From Ruthenibacterium sp. (GTDB taxonomy: Bacteria; Bacillota; Clostridia; Oscillospirales; Ruminococcaceae), in assembly GCA_020025235.1 (NCBI GenBank), contig JAHHSL010000012.1, forward strand, positions 1-41,456: a stretch of DNA of 41,456 nucleotides, written 5' to 3'. The translations under genes were made by a program, and so were the position numbers. The notes under the pieces are model-generated. The model was not told the DNA's origin, ran no database searches, and saw only the letters and a list, made by a program, of their open reading frames with translations. Positions 16,266 to 23,992 of the stretch are shown here, one piece after another. The stretch's first letter is position 1; each line of letters begins with the position of its first letter.

Positions 16266-16877
16266 TTATTCTGCGGCGTTTTCGCCGTCCAGTTCTTTTG
16301 TAAGCTGACGCAGTGCTTCGGGCAGAAGCTTCCATTCAGCCTGTTCCATAACGCGCTTTTGCAGGGTTTCGGGTGTGTCGCCCGGCAAAACGTCCACGGC
16401 CTTCTGCAAAAGGATGCGCCCGCCGTCGGGGATCTCGTTCACAAGATGCACGGTTGCGCCCGTCACCTTTACGCCCTTGGCAAGCGCGGCTTCATGCACG
16501 CGCAGGCCGTAAAAGCCGCTGCCGCAGAAGCTGGGGATAAGGCTGGGGTGCACGTTGATGATGCGGTCGCGGTAGGCGTCGATCACGCGCGGACCCAAAA
16601 TGGAAAGAAAGCCCGCCAGTACGATGACGTCGATCGAATGTTCCTTCAGGCAGGCAAGCAGCGCTTCGTCGTATTCTTCGGGCGAAGCATAGCTTTTGCG
16701 CGCGACAACGGCTGCGGGTACGCCGGCTTTTTCCGCACGTTCCAGCGCAAAAACGCCCGGACGGGAGGAAAGCACCAGCGCGATCTCGGTATGCGGCAGC
16801 GTACCGGCCGCCGCCGCATCGAGGATCGCCTGAAGGTTCGTTCCGCCGCCCGATACGAGCACAGCGGTTTTCAGCAT
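16266..16877 (-). CDS. purN: Phosphoribosylglycinamide formyltransferase
   Basis: GAR transformylase transfers formyl from 10-formyl-THF to GAR, the third step of the pathway. It is 203 residues long. The phosphate-binding loop VLVSGGGTNLQAIL is at the N-terminus. The segment LAGFLSILGPRVIDAY leads to INVHPSLIPSFCG, which holds the catalytic Asn and His, followed by TGATVHLVNEIPDGG with the catalytic Asp. Its ATG overlaps the end of purM by seven bases, an arrangement that suggests translational coupling; GAAGGG in the end of purM serves as binding site. Confidence 0.97.
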   Translation of the reverse strand: MLKTAVLVSGGGTNLQAILDAAAAGTLPHTEIALVLSSRPGVFALERAEKAGVPAAVVARKSYASPEEYDEALLACLKEHSIDVIVLAGFLSILGPRVIDAYRDRIINVHPSLIPSFCGSGFYGLRVHEAALAKGVKVTGATVHLVNEIPDGGRILLQKAVDVLPGDTPETLQKRVMEQAEWKLLPEALRQLTKELDGENAAE

Positions 16878-17908
16878 AATTCCACGCCCTTCTCTTCGCC
16901 CTTGACGATCTCGCCCAGGACATAGGCGTCCTCGCCCTGCGCTTTCAGGATGCGCACGGCTTCATCGGCCTGTTCGGCGGGCACGACGGCGATCATGCCG
17001 ACGCTCATGTTGAAGGTGTTGAACATATCGTGGTCGGAGATCTTGCCGATTTTCTGCAAAAGCGGGAAGATCGGCAGCATGTGGATCTTGGAGGTTTCGA
17101 TCTTTGCAACCATGCCGTCGGCAAGGCAGCGGGGGATGTTTTCATAGAAGCCGCCGCCGGTGATGTGGCTGACAGCGCGCACGCTGACGTGCTTCATCAG
17201 TTCGAGCATGGGCTTGACATAGATCTTGGTCGGGGTCAGCAGGGTTTCGCCCAGAGAGCCGCTCAGCTCGTCAAACTGACGCCAGATATCGGTATAGCCG
17301 ACGTTGAACACCTTGCGCACGAGCGAGAAGCCGTTGGAATGCACGCCGCTGGAAGCAAGCGCGATGACGGCGTCACCCGGCTGCATGGTGTTGCAGTCGA
17401 TGATCTTGCTCTTATCGACAACGCCCACGGCAAAGCCGGCGATGTCGTATTCGTTTTCGGGGTAGAAGCCCGGCATTTCGGCGGTTTCGCCGCCGACGAG
17501 TGCGCAGCCGGACTGCACGCAGCCTTCGGCCACGCCGGAAACGATCGAAGCGATCTTTTCGGGGAAGTTTTTGCCGCATGCGATATAATCAAGGAACTGC
17601 ACGGGCTTTGCGCCGCAGGTGATGATATCGTTGACGCACATGGCAACGCAGTCGATGCCGATGGTGTCGTGCTTATCCATGAGGAACGCCAGCTTCAGCT
17701 TTGTGCCGACGCCGTCCGTGCCGGAAACAAGCACAGGGTGTTCGATGCCGGTGAGGTCCAGTTCAAACAGGCCGCCGAAGCCGCCCAGACCGCCGATCGC
17801 GCCGGGGGTCATCGTGCGGGCGACATACTTTTTCATCAGTTCAACGCTGCGGTAGCCGGCGGTGATATCGACGCCCGCCTCTTTGTAACTTTCGGAAAAG
17901 CTTTTCAT
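16871..17908 (-). CDS. purM: Phosphoribosylformylglycinamidine cyclo-ligase
   Basis: AIR synthetase closes the imidazole ring of FGAM with ATP, step five. It has 345 residues, the normal size. Near the N-terminus are YKEAGVDITAGYRSVELMK and, in the ATP-binding part, GTDGVGTKLKLAF; next come VNDIITCGAKPVQFLDYIA, GGETAEMPGFY and HITGGGFYENIPR. Start ATG at 17908 is preceded by GAGAGGAG. It lies 24 nt after purF and its last codons overlap purN. Confidence 0.97.
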   Translation of the reverse strand: MKSFSESYKEAGVDITAGYRSVELMKKYVARTMTPGAIGGLGGFGGLFELDLTGIEHPVLVSGTDGVGTKLKLAFLMDKHDTIGIDCVAMCVNDIITCGAKPVQFLDYIACGKNFPEKIASIVSGVAEGCVQSGCALVGGETAEMPGFYPENEYDIAGFAVGVVDKSKIIDCNTMQPGDAVIALASSGVHSNGFSLVRKVFNVGYTDIWRQFDELSGSLGETLLTPTKIYVKPMLELMKHVSVRAVSHITGGGFYENIPRCLADGMVAKIETSKIHMLPIFPLLQKIGKISDHDMFNTFNMSVGMIAVVPAEQADEAVRILKAQGEDAYVLGEIVKGEEKGVELC

Positions 17909-17932
17909 AATGGTTCTCCTCTCAAGATGAAA

Positions 17933-19381
17933 TCAATCGTTTGTATTTTTGGAAAGGGTCTGATCGAATTTGCTGTTCTTCGGGCATTGGGGCGGCGCAA
18001 CGGGGTATTCGCCCGTGAAGCATGCCGTGCACACATCCAGATTGCAGCCTTCGGGGATCTTCTTTGCGCCGTCCACACTCAAAAAGCCAAGGCTGTCCAC
18101 GCCGAGGATCTCGCGCATTTCCTCCAGTGAATGATTTGCGGCGATCAGGCTGTCGCGGCTGGCGATATCCACGCCGAAATAGCACGGATACAGAAATTCC
18201 GGTGCAGAGGAAAGCAGATGCACTTCCGTTGCGCCCGCTTCGCGCAGCATCTGCACGATCTGGCGGGAGGTGGTGCCGCGCACAATGGAATCGTCCACCA
18301 GTACGACGCGCTTGCCGCTTACCGTATCGGCAATGGGGTTCAGCTTGATGTGCACGGTGTTTTCACGCAGCTTCTGGTTGGGCTGGATGAACGTGCGGCC
18401 GATGTATTTGTTCTTCAAAAACCCGATGCCGTAGGGGATGCCGCTCTGCTGGGAATAGCCCAGTGCCGCATCCAGGCCGGAATCCGGCACGCCGACCACG
18501 ACGTCGGCCTGAACGGGGTGTTCCAGTGCAAGCATTGCGCCCGCGCGGCGGCGTGCACGGTGCACGGATGCGCCGTCCACAACGGAATCCGGACGTGCGA
18601 TGTACACATATTCAAAGACGCACAGGCTTGCCTTTTTGCCGCAGTGCGTGCGGATCGAACGGCAGCCGTTTTCGTCAAAGATGACGATTTCGCCCGGTTC
18701 CACGTCGCGCACAAATTCGCCGCCCGCAGCGGTGATCGCGCAGCTTTCGCTTGCGATGATGTCGCTGTTGCCCAGATGACCGATGCAAAGCGGGCGGAAG
18801 CCCATGGGGTCGCGCACGGCGATCAGCTTGCGCGGGCTCATGATGACAAGCGAATAAGCGCCGGCAAGGCGGTCCATGGCGCGGTCTACCGCTTCTTCGA
18901 TGCTGTCGGCGGTCAGGCGTTCTTTGGTGATCGCATAGGCGATGACCTCGGCGTCAGATGTCGAATGGAAGATGCCGCCCGCAAGCTCGGATTCCGCGCG
19001 CAGCTCGGCGGCGTTCGTCAGGCTGCCGTTGTGCGCGATCGCCATGGGTCCCTTGATGTGACGGATGACGAACGGCTGGGAATCGGCGCGCACCGGCTTT
19101 CCGGAAGAACCGTACCGGCAGTGCCCGATCGACATATAGCCGCGGGGCATCGCTTCCAGAACTTCTTTCGTGAACACTTCGTTTACAAGCCCAAGCTCGC
19201 GGCGCTTATAGAAAACGCCGTCGTTGTTCACGGCAATGCCGCAGCTTTCCTGTCCGCGGTGCTGCAGGGCATACAGGCCGTAATAGGCGGTGCTTACAAC
19301 GTCCAATTCATCGTCACGGCGGTATACGCCGAAAACGCCGCATTCATCGTGCAGTTTGTCATCTAAATAATCGTGGATCAT
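17933..19381 (-). CDS. purF: Amidophosphoribosyltransferase
   Basis: The committed first enzyme, forming phosphoribosylamine from PRPP and glutamine. It has 482 residues. Residues 1-13 (MIHDYLDDKLHDE) look like the cleavable propeptide of the B. subtilis type, exposing Cys14 (CGVFGVY) as the glutaminase nucleophile. The PRPP loop is VVLVDDSIVRGTTSRQIV. The C-terminal CNLDVCTACF, with the earlier CVFEYVYIARPDS and YPCYFGVD, supplies the four cysteines expected for the structural 4Fe-4S cluster, which makes this form oxygen sensitive. Start ATG at 19381 follows AAAGGGAG. A 65-nt gap separates it from purE. In vivo it is normally inhibited by purine nucleotides. Confidence 0.97.
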   Translation of the reverse strand: MIHDYLDDKLHDECGVFGVYRRDDELDVVSTAYYGLYALQHRGQESCGIAVNNDGVFYKRRELGLVNEVFTKEVLEAMPRGYMSIGHCRYGSSGKPVRADSQPFVIRHIKGPMAIAHNGSLTNAAELRAESELAGGIFHSTSDAEVIAYAITKERLTADSIEEAVDRAMDRLAGAYSLVIMSPRKLIAVRDPMGFRPLCIGHLGNSDIIASESCAITAAGGEFVRDVEPGEIVIFDENGCRSIRTHCGKKASLCVFEYVYIARPDSVVDGASVHRARRRAGAMLALEHPVQADVVVGVPDSGLDAALGYSQQSGIPYGIGFLKNKYIGRTFIQPNQKLRENTVHIKLNPIADTVSGKRVVLVDDSIVRGTTSRQIVQMLREAGATEVHLLSSAPEFLYPCYFGVDIASRDSLIAANHSLEEMREILGVDSLGFLSVDGAKKIPEGCNLDVCTACFTGEYPVAPPQCPKNSKFDQTLSKNTND

Positions 19382-19446
19382 CCGCTACACTCCCTTTAAT
19401 CGGTTTGCTTTACGCAATAAATTGATAAAATGATACAAAAAACAGC

Positions 19447-19953
19447 TTACAGTGCGGCGATTTCGGCCTGCAGGGCAGCGTCCTTTTCCGCAATCGTCTG
19501 TGCCATTTTAACACGGTCTTCCTTCAAAAGCGCCGCAATGCGCGTATCGGAAAGAGCCAGCATCTGCGCGGCAAGCACAGCGGCGTTTTTTGCGCCGCCC
19601 AGTGCGACCGTTGCAACGGGGATGCCGCTGGGCATCTGCACGGTGGCAAGCAGTGCGTCCAGGCCATCCATGGCGCCGCCCTTGACGGGGATGCCGATGA
19701 CCGGCAGGGTGGTGTTGGCTGCAATACAGCCGGCAAGGTGTGCCGCCATGCCCGCTGCTGCGATGATCACGGCAAAGCCGTTTTCTTCGGCGTGCTTTGT
19801 GAACTGCGCCGTAGCCTGCGGCGTGCGGTGTGCGCTCATCACATGCACTTCAAACGGGATGTCCCAGCTTTTCAGCTGAACGGCTGCGGCTTTGACGGTT
19901 TTCCAGTCACTGTCAGAACCCATGATGATTGCAACTTTTTTTGTGTTTTCCAT
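19447..19953 (-). CDS. purE: N5-carboxyaminoimidazole ribonucleotide mutase
   Basis: Class I PurE moves the carboxyl group of N5-CAIR to give CAIR. It is 168 residues long. The N-terminus AIIMGSDSDWKTVK and HVMSAHRTPQ carry the phosphate and active-site residues; GMAAHLAG and the strongly conserved LPVIGIPV follow. Class I enzymes normally need PurK to make N5-CAIR, and no purK is in this window. Start ATG at 19953 follows AAAAAAGGAG. It is the first enzyme gene of the operon, directly after an intrinsic terminator, so it is likely controlled by readthrough. The SAICAR synthetase gene purC, often next to purE, is absent here. Confidence 0.96.
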   Translation of the reverse strand: MENTKKVAIIMGSDSDWKTVKAAAVQLKSWDIPFEVHVMSAHRTPQATAQFTKHAEENGFAVIIAAAGMAAHLAGCIAANTTLPVIGIPVKGGAMDGLDALLATVQMPSGIPVATVALGGAKNAAVLAAQMLALSDTRIAALLKEDRVKMAQTIAEKDAALQAEIAAL

Positions 19954-19980
19954 ACATAGTCTCCTTTTTTAATGGCAAAG

Positions 19981-20014
19981 AAAAAAGGTCATGGTGCAGT
20001 TACACCATGACCTT
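19981..20014 (-). terminator. Intrinsic terminator in the purE leader (attenuator candidate)
   Basis: AAGGTCATGGTG, a 6-nt loop, then CACCATGACCTT, followed on the minus strand by TTTTTTCTTT. It lies 28 nt upstream of the purE start, so the whole operon depends on passing it or on a promoter inside the short gap, which I do not see. No clear antiterminator was found. Confidence 0.85.
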
Positions 20015-20216
20015 AGATTGCGGCAACATTACACTTATCCCACGCAGCTTCACACGGATGCACTTCGGCGCAGAAAGAGGGATACACGGATGCACTTTCC
20101 GACAGGTGCACGACGAAACGGACACACCGCACCATGGGTACACCAATCGGGCGGGGAGGCAGACCGAACGCGGTTGCACTGCGGCCCTGCTTGTAAGAAA
20201 CCGTGCAGATTCGCAT
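20013..20216 (-). CDS. Putative leader ORF upstream of purE (67 codons)
   Basis: An ORF of 67 codons starting MRICTVSYKQGRS with a strong binding site GGGAGG seven bases before ATG. Its stop codon TAA forms the first bases of the terminator stem ahead of purE. The predicted protein has no hydrophobic segment, signal or family I recognise, and contains five or six cysteines. A 14-bp direct repeat inside it (20052-20065 and 20084-20097) is 32 bases apart, so the two copies are read in different frames; that points to a nucleic-acid role for the region rather than a conserved protein. It may be a regulatory leader, a small protein, or chance. Confidence 0.35.
   Translation of the reverse strand: MRICTVSYKQGRSATAFGLPPRPIGVPMVRCVRFVVHLSESASVYPSFCAEVHPCEAAWDKCNVAAI
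20052..20097. repeat. 14-bp direct repeat in the purE leader
   Basis: ACACGGATGCACTT occurs at 20052-20065 and again at 20084-20097, exact in both copies. Spacing is 32 bp, about three helical turns, which suits either a pair of protein sites or repeated RNA structure. Confidence 0.75.
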
Positions 20217-20255
20217 TCAAAATACCTCCCTGATATAAAAATGAAAAAAGAAAAA

Positions 20256-20274
20256 AGTACAATACAATCGTACT
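20256..20274. promoter_or_regulatory. Palindromic operator candidate AGTAC-N9-GTACT
   Basis: A perfect 5-bp inverted repeat around a 9-nt AT-rich centre, overlapping the likely -10 element of the purine operon leader. It could bind a purine repressor; the regulator is unknown. Confidence 0.4.
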
Positions 20275-20295
20275 ATGAAACGACGGCAAATGCAA
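20267..20295 (-). promoter_or_regulatory. Putative promoter of the purine operon leader
   Basis: On the minus strand -35 TTGCAT (20290-20295), 17-nt spacer, -10 TACGAT (20267-20272). Both hexamers are imperfect. It would start a transcript about 310 nt upstream of purE that includes the 67-codon ORF and the terminator. Confidence 0.35.
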
Positions 20296-20521
20296 TGCTT
20301 TTGCGGGGACGAATAAAAATTCAGCGGAAACGACAAGAACCGCAGGGCGCAATCTGACATTTTTGGCGGAAAAAAGAAGGGCGGTCAAGCCGCTGCAAAG
20401 CGCTGTTCCGACAGACGAAACGCCGGGCTTTGCGGGCGCGGGGGACGGCGGGGCGGAGCAGTGTCTTACAGTGCCGTGTTATTATACATTATATACCGGC
20501 TTTGCAGGAGCGGCGGCTTGC
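20296..20521. other. Intergenic region without recognised gene
   Basis: Between the divergent purine operon leader and the DAHP synthase promoter I see no ORF with a ribosome binding site and no convincing structure. It probably holds upstream promoter sequence only. Confidence 0.5.
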
Positions 20522-20550
20522 TTGACAAATCGACCCGAACCGCATATACT
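20522..20550 (+). promoter_or_regulatory. Sigma-A promoter of the DAHP synthase gene
   Basis: -35 TTGACA (20522-20527), 17-nt spacer, -10 TATACT (20545-20550). Predicted start near 20557 gives a short leader of about 44 nt, so no room for an attenuator. Confidence 0.88.
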
Positions 20551-20600
20551 GCATATGAATCCGGCGGCCCTGCCGCCGCAGATACAAGGGAGGACAGGCG

Positions 20601-21614
20601 ATGATCGTTATTTTCAAAAACAGTGCGCAGCCGGAAAAGATCCGCCGCCTGTGCTCTGAATTTGAAGCACAGGGGCTGGAGATCCATAAAATCGAAGGCC
20701 GCCGTGCGAACTGGATCGGCCTGATCGGCGATACCTCCGGGCTGGACCCGGATCTGATCCGTGCGCATGATTGTGTCGAGGACGTCAAGCGCATCAGCGA
20801 GCCGTACAAAAAGGTCAACCGCAAATTCTGCCCGAACGATACCGTGGTATGCGCGGGCGGGCGGAAGATCGGCGGCGGGCATTTTGCCGTTATGGCGGGG
20901 CCGTGCAGCGTGGAAAGCGAAGCCCAGATCACCGGCATTGCCGAAAGCGTGGGCAAAAGCGGCGCGGCGTTTCTGCGCGGCGGCGCGTTCAAGCCGCGCA
21001 CAAGCCCGTATGCGTTTCAGGGCATGCGTGCCGAAGGGCTGGAGCTTTTGTGCCGCGCGCGCGAAAAAACAGGTCTGCCCGTTGTGACGGAGATCATGAA
21101 TCCCGCGCACATCCCGTTGTTTGCGGGCGTGGATATGATCCAGGTGGGCGCGCGCAATATGCAGAATTTCGAGCTGCTCAAGGCGCTCGGCCGGCAGAAA
21201 ACGCCGGTGCTGCTCAAGCGCGGGCTGGCGAATACACTGGAAGAATTTCTGATGAGCGCGGAATACATCCTGGCCGGCGGGAACGAAAACGTCGTACTGT
21301 GCGAGCGCGGCATCCGCACGTTTGAGCCGAGCACCCGCAATACACTGGATATTTCCGCCGTGCCGATGCTGAAAAGCAAAACGCATCTGCCGGTCATCGT
21401 TGACCCCAGCCATGCGGCAGGGCTTTCGTGGATGGTGGAACCGCTTGCCATGGCGGCGATCGCCGCGGGCGCGGACGGGCTGATGATCGAGGTGCACAAC
21501 GATCCGCCGCATGCGAAAAGCGACGGCGCGCAGAGCCTGACGCCCGCGCAGTTCGATGAACTGATGAAAAAGATCGGCGCTGCGGTGCAGTTCTTCGGAA
21601 AAGCAATGGAATAA
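20601..21614 (+). CDS. aroF: 3-deoxy-7-phosphoheptulonate synthase (DAHP synthase)
   Basis: The first enzyme of the shikimate pathway, condensing phosphoenolpyruvate and erythrose 4-phosphate. It has 337 residues and is the type I-beta (KDO8P-synthase-like) form. Residues 1-70 (starting MIVIFKNSAQPEKI) form a ferredoxin-like domain, as in the Thermotoga maritima enzyme where it binds aromatic end products. The barrel begins with VMAGPCSVES, followed by FLRGGAFKPRTSPYAFQG, KRGLANTLEE, ERGIRTFE, VIVDPSHAAG and IEVHNDP. Start ATG at 20601 follows GGGAGG. It is monocistronic with its own promoter and terminator; feedback by the N-terminal domain is inferred from the family. Confidence 0.96.
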   Translation: MIVIFKNSAQPEKIRRLCSEFEAQGLEIHKIEGRRANWIGLIGDTSGLDPDLIRAHDCVEDVKRISEPYKKVNRKFCPNDTVVCAGGRKIGGGHFAVMAGPCSVESEAQITGIAESVGKSGAAFLRGGAFKPRTSPYAFQGMRAEGLELLCRAREKTGLPVVTEIMNPAHIPLFAGVDMIQVGARNMQNFELLKALGRQKTPVLLKRGLANTLEEFLMSAEYILAGGNENVVLCERGIRTFEPSTRNTLDISAVPMLKSKTHLPVIVDPSHAAGLSWMVEPLAMAAIAAGADGLMIEVHNDPPHAKSDGAQSLTPAQFDELMKKIGAAVQFFGKAME

Positions 21615-21618
21615 AACG

Positions 21619-21659
21619 ATCCCCCGGTATCCCGCAGCGCGGGATGCCGGGGGATTTTT
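21619..21659 (+). terminator. Intrinsic terminator of aroF
   Basis: ATCCCCCGG-t-ATCCCGC, 3-nt loop, GCGGGAT-g-CCGGGGGAT followed by T5. Very stable hairpin directly after the stop. Confidence 0.93.
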
Positions 21660-21711
21660 CGGTTCGTCGGCACGGGTATGGAAAACACGGGCGCAGCAAA
21701 TGCCGGTGCGC

Positions 21712-22923
21712 TTACGGCGCAAGCAGCAGCGCGGCAAGCGCCCTGCCCGCAAGCTGTCCGGCATAGACGGCCTCTTCCAGCGTGTTGGCATGTCCGCCCA
21801 CCTCCAGCAGCAGGCTGCCCGTGGAAAGATCCTGATTATAATAGCGGTAATCGAACAGCACCGGACGGGCAAGGCCGGGGAACATGCGTTCCATTTGATC
21901 CTGAAAGCGGGAGGCAAAGCGCAGGTTCTGCTTGCAGTTCGGCAGATTGCCGCCGTTGTCGGCCCCGCAGATGAGCATGACCTGTGCGCACTTTCTGCCG
22001 TCCAGCTCCACGGCGGGCTTGGTGCGCGCGCCGTCCTGCGAGCCGATCGCATCGCGGTGGACGTCCAGCACCACCTTGATGCTGGGATACCGCTCCAGAT
22101 AGCTTGTCACCGTCGCATGGCTTTTGGCATAGCTGCCGTTGTAGCTGGGGTAATCGTGCAGCGTGGTGTCGTGCAGCGCCGTGATGCCCGCGTCGTTCAG
22201 CTGGGCGCACAGGGCGTCCCCGACGGCGGCGACGTTTTTGGAAAGATCGGTCGTGCGGGCAGAAAAATCCGGGTCGCACCAGCAGCGCTCGGTGTCCTCA
22301 TAACATTCGGTCGTGTGCGTGTGCACGATCAGCACCTGCGGTTCGGGGGAACCCGGCACAATGGAAAACGGCAGCGGCTGCATCATTTCGGCGGCAACCT
22401 CGCTGTCGGGCATTTCGGTGCAGTTGCGCACGACGGACGCGCCGCTGGGCACATAGCCTGCACCGCTGCCAAGGCCGAAAAAGCGCTGGGTCAGCGGCGC
22501 CATGCCATCGGGGACCGCCTCGGTGCGGATCGGCGCGGGCTTTGCCGAAGGCAGCGGGGCAAAGGCGGGCGCGGCACAGGGGGCGCCGCCGCTCTGCGCG
22601 GCGGGTTCGGGCAGGCGGGAAAAATCGGCTTTTGCATCGGCGGCGGGTGCTGTCTGCGGCGCTTCGGCGCTGGGCGGCGCAGCGGGCATGGGGTTCATCA
22701 CCGGCACGGCGTTTTGTGCGGCAGCCTGTCCGATCGCATCATCCAGAACCTGCTGCGCGGCGGCGGCAGCGGCTTTCGGCGCGCAGAGAAAGCTGCCGCA
22801 GAACGCGGCGGTCTGCGCCAGTGAAACAGGCGGCTCAAGAAAGGCCGTGCAGCCGAACGCCGTGCACGTCAGGGCGGCGGCCAGCACCGCAGGCACGGGG
22901 TTTTTTCTGCGGCGTTTTTTCAT
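21712..22923 (-). CDS. spoIIP: Stage II sporulation protein P
   Basis: A peptidoglycan amidase/endopeptidase that works with SpoIID and SpoIIM during engulfment of the forespore. It has 403 residues. Residues 1-10 are basic (MKKRRRKNPV), followed by a membrane anchor to about 32, then an alanine/proline-rich linker to about 170. The catalytic SpoIIP domain (about 215-400) contains LIVHTHTTECY, VLDVHRDAIG with zinc ligands, and LLEVGGHANTLEEA with the final Glu. Start ATG at 22923 has GAGGTGAT nine bases upstream; the frame is open further upstream but without a better site. The gene is evidence for an endospore-forming lineage. The usual partner gpr is not next to it, and the upstream leader contains two strong hairpins. 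Confidence 0.94.
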   Translation of the reverse strand: MKKRRRKNPVPAVLAAALTCTAFGCTAFLEPPVSLAQTAAFCGSFLCAPKAAAAAAQQVLDDAIGQAAAQNAVPVMNPMPAAPPSAEAPQTAPAADAKADFSRLPEPAAQSGGAPCAAPAFAPLPSAKPAPIRTEAVPDGMAPLTQRFFGLGSGAGYVPSGASVVRNCTEMPDSEVAAEMMQPLPFSIVPGSPEPQVLIVHTHTTECYEDTERCWCDPDFSARTTDLSKNVAAVGDALCAQLNDAGITALHDTTLHDYPSYNGSYAKSHATVTSYLERYPSIKVVLDVHRDAIGSQDGARTKPAVELDGRKCAQVMLICGADNGGNLPNCKQNLRFASRFQDQMERMFPGLARPVLFDYRYYNQDLSTGSLLLEVGGHANTLEEAVYAGQLAGRALAALLLAP

Positions 22924-22973
22924 GGAAACATCACCTCGCAAAAGCATATGCGCCTTTGCGTGCCGAAAAGAAC

Positions 22974-23006
22974 AAAAAATCCCGCATGCCGTGCGGCACG
23001 CGGGAT
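22974..23006 (-). terminator. Intrinsic terminator upstream of spoIIP
   Basis: On the minus strand ATCCCGC, an inner GCC/GGC pair, GCGGGAT, followed by T6. It ends transcription from the NERD-like gene or from the putative promoter at 23128, and lies only about 50 nt before the spoIIP start. Confidence 0.85.
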
Positions 23007-23020
23007 CCGGGGCAAAGGGA

Positions 23021-23049
23021 AAGCCCCCGAGTGGTGAATTCGGGGGCTT
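23021..23049. repeat. Perfect 10-bp hairpin in the spoIIP upstream region
   Basis: AAGCCCCCGA, 9-nt loop, TCGGGGGCTT. No long T tract follows it. It lies 15 nt upstream (minus sense) of the terminator hairpin, so the two form a tandem structure. Confidence 0.75.
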
Positions 23050-23127
23050 GTTCGGGGTATCTCTCTTGGTGTGAGGAGGAATCATGTACAGGAATCCGGA
23101 TTGCGGCTTCCGTTTCCTGTGATTCTC

Positions 23128-23133
23128 ATTATA
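23128..23133 (-). promoter_or_regulatory. Possible -10 element (TATAAT) of a short leader or sRNA
   Basis: Perfect TATAAT on the minus strand but no good -35 at 16-18 nt. A transcript from here would be about 145 nt and would end at the 22974 terminator. Near its 5' end ACAGGAA and TTCCTGT pair around an inner CGGA/TCCG, giving a stable stem. Confidence 0.3.
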
Positions 23134-23233
23134 GGAAAGAAATGTACCGGTATTGTTACACGCCTGTGAACAATTTGTAAAAACTCAAACCACTTTCCAA
23201 ATCCGGCAGAGTTTGTTATAATAAAAACGAGCG

Positions 23234-23857
23234 TTATTTTTGGCAGAGCCACTTCTTGACGGCGTCTGCTGTTTTGGCAACATCGATGCCCTTATCCTGT
23301 TCGTACTTTGTTTTGGAAAGCAGCGATTTGAATTCCTTGAGCGTGAAATGGCCGCTGGAACGCGGAATGGCAAGGTTTGCGCTTTTGTTGGTAAAGACGC
23401 ACACGGTTTCGACGGAAATGCCGTGCATGCCCGCAGAAAGCAGCGTATCGCGCACAAGGCGGGTATCGGCTTCGGCTTCCTTAAGCGGGTTTTTGAACGA
23501 AATGCGTTTTTCGCCGTCGACCTGCAGCCACATGTCGTCGCCGGTGCTGCCGTAGATGTGCCCGCCCAGACCGATGCATTTGACGCACAGAAGGCCGAAC
23601 CAGCCCACGATGATGAAATCAAGATCCGCAAATTTGCCGTCCTTGGCAAGCTGTGCCGGGGCGATCACCTGATACTGGTGCAAAGCGGCAAAGCGGCGTG
23701 CTGCACCGAGGGCCTTTGCCGATTTTTTGGAATCGGAAAGATTTTTGGCCTTGCGCGAAGCGGTTTCGCTTTCATCGCGCTGGCGGATGAAGAAATAGTA
23801 CACGCCGAAGGTGATCGCAATAATGACGATCAGAAGGATTATGTCAAGAACAGTCAA
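23234..23857 (-). CDS. NERD-like domain membrane protein, catalytic motif lost
   Basis: A 207-residue protein with an N-terminal membrane helix (residues 1-24, starting L-T-V-L-D-I-I-L-L-I-V) and a cytoplasmic domain resembling the nuclease-related domain NERD. In order: ADLDFIIVGWFGLL, then GLGGHIYGS, MWLQVDGEKRISFKNPLKEA, and the helix with VRDTLLSAGMHG. In active NERD proteins the second strand carries E-x-K (VIEVKNY); here the aligned residues are K-C-I, so the nuclease motif seems lost. Start is TTG at 23857 with GGAGG eight bases upstream; a longer frame to 24109 runs into the divergent Nudix gene and lacks homology. It may be a structural or binding module; function is unknown. Confidence 0.75.
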   Translation of the reverse strand: MTVLDIILLIVIIAITFGVYYFFIRQRDESETASRKAKNLSDSKKSAKALGAARRFAALHQYQVIAPAQLAKDGKFADLDFIIVGWFGLLCVKCIGLGGHIYGSTGDDMWLQVDGEKRISFKNPLKEAEADTRLVRDTLLSAGMHGISVETVCVFTNKSANLAIPRSSGHFTLKEFKSLLSKTKYEQDKGIDVAKTADAVKKWLCQK

Positions 23858-23992
23858 AGTGAAAAACCTCCAATAAAGATGTAGCGCGCACTGCGCGCGC
23901 AGAAATGATTCATCTAACAGTATACCAAAGCACAGAGAAAAAGACAATTCCCGCAGGCGCAGGAAACAAAAATTATTTAAATCGAGGCCATC

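Noticed and set aside
23084..23122. A 12-codon plus-strand ORF (MYRNPDCGFRFL) with a strong GAGGAGG site
   Set aside because: No promoter on that strand, no downstream plus-strand gene before the Nudix gene at 23993, and the region is better explained by structure on the minus strand.
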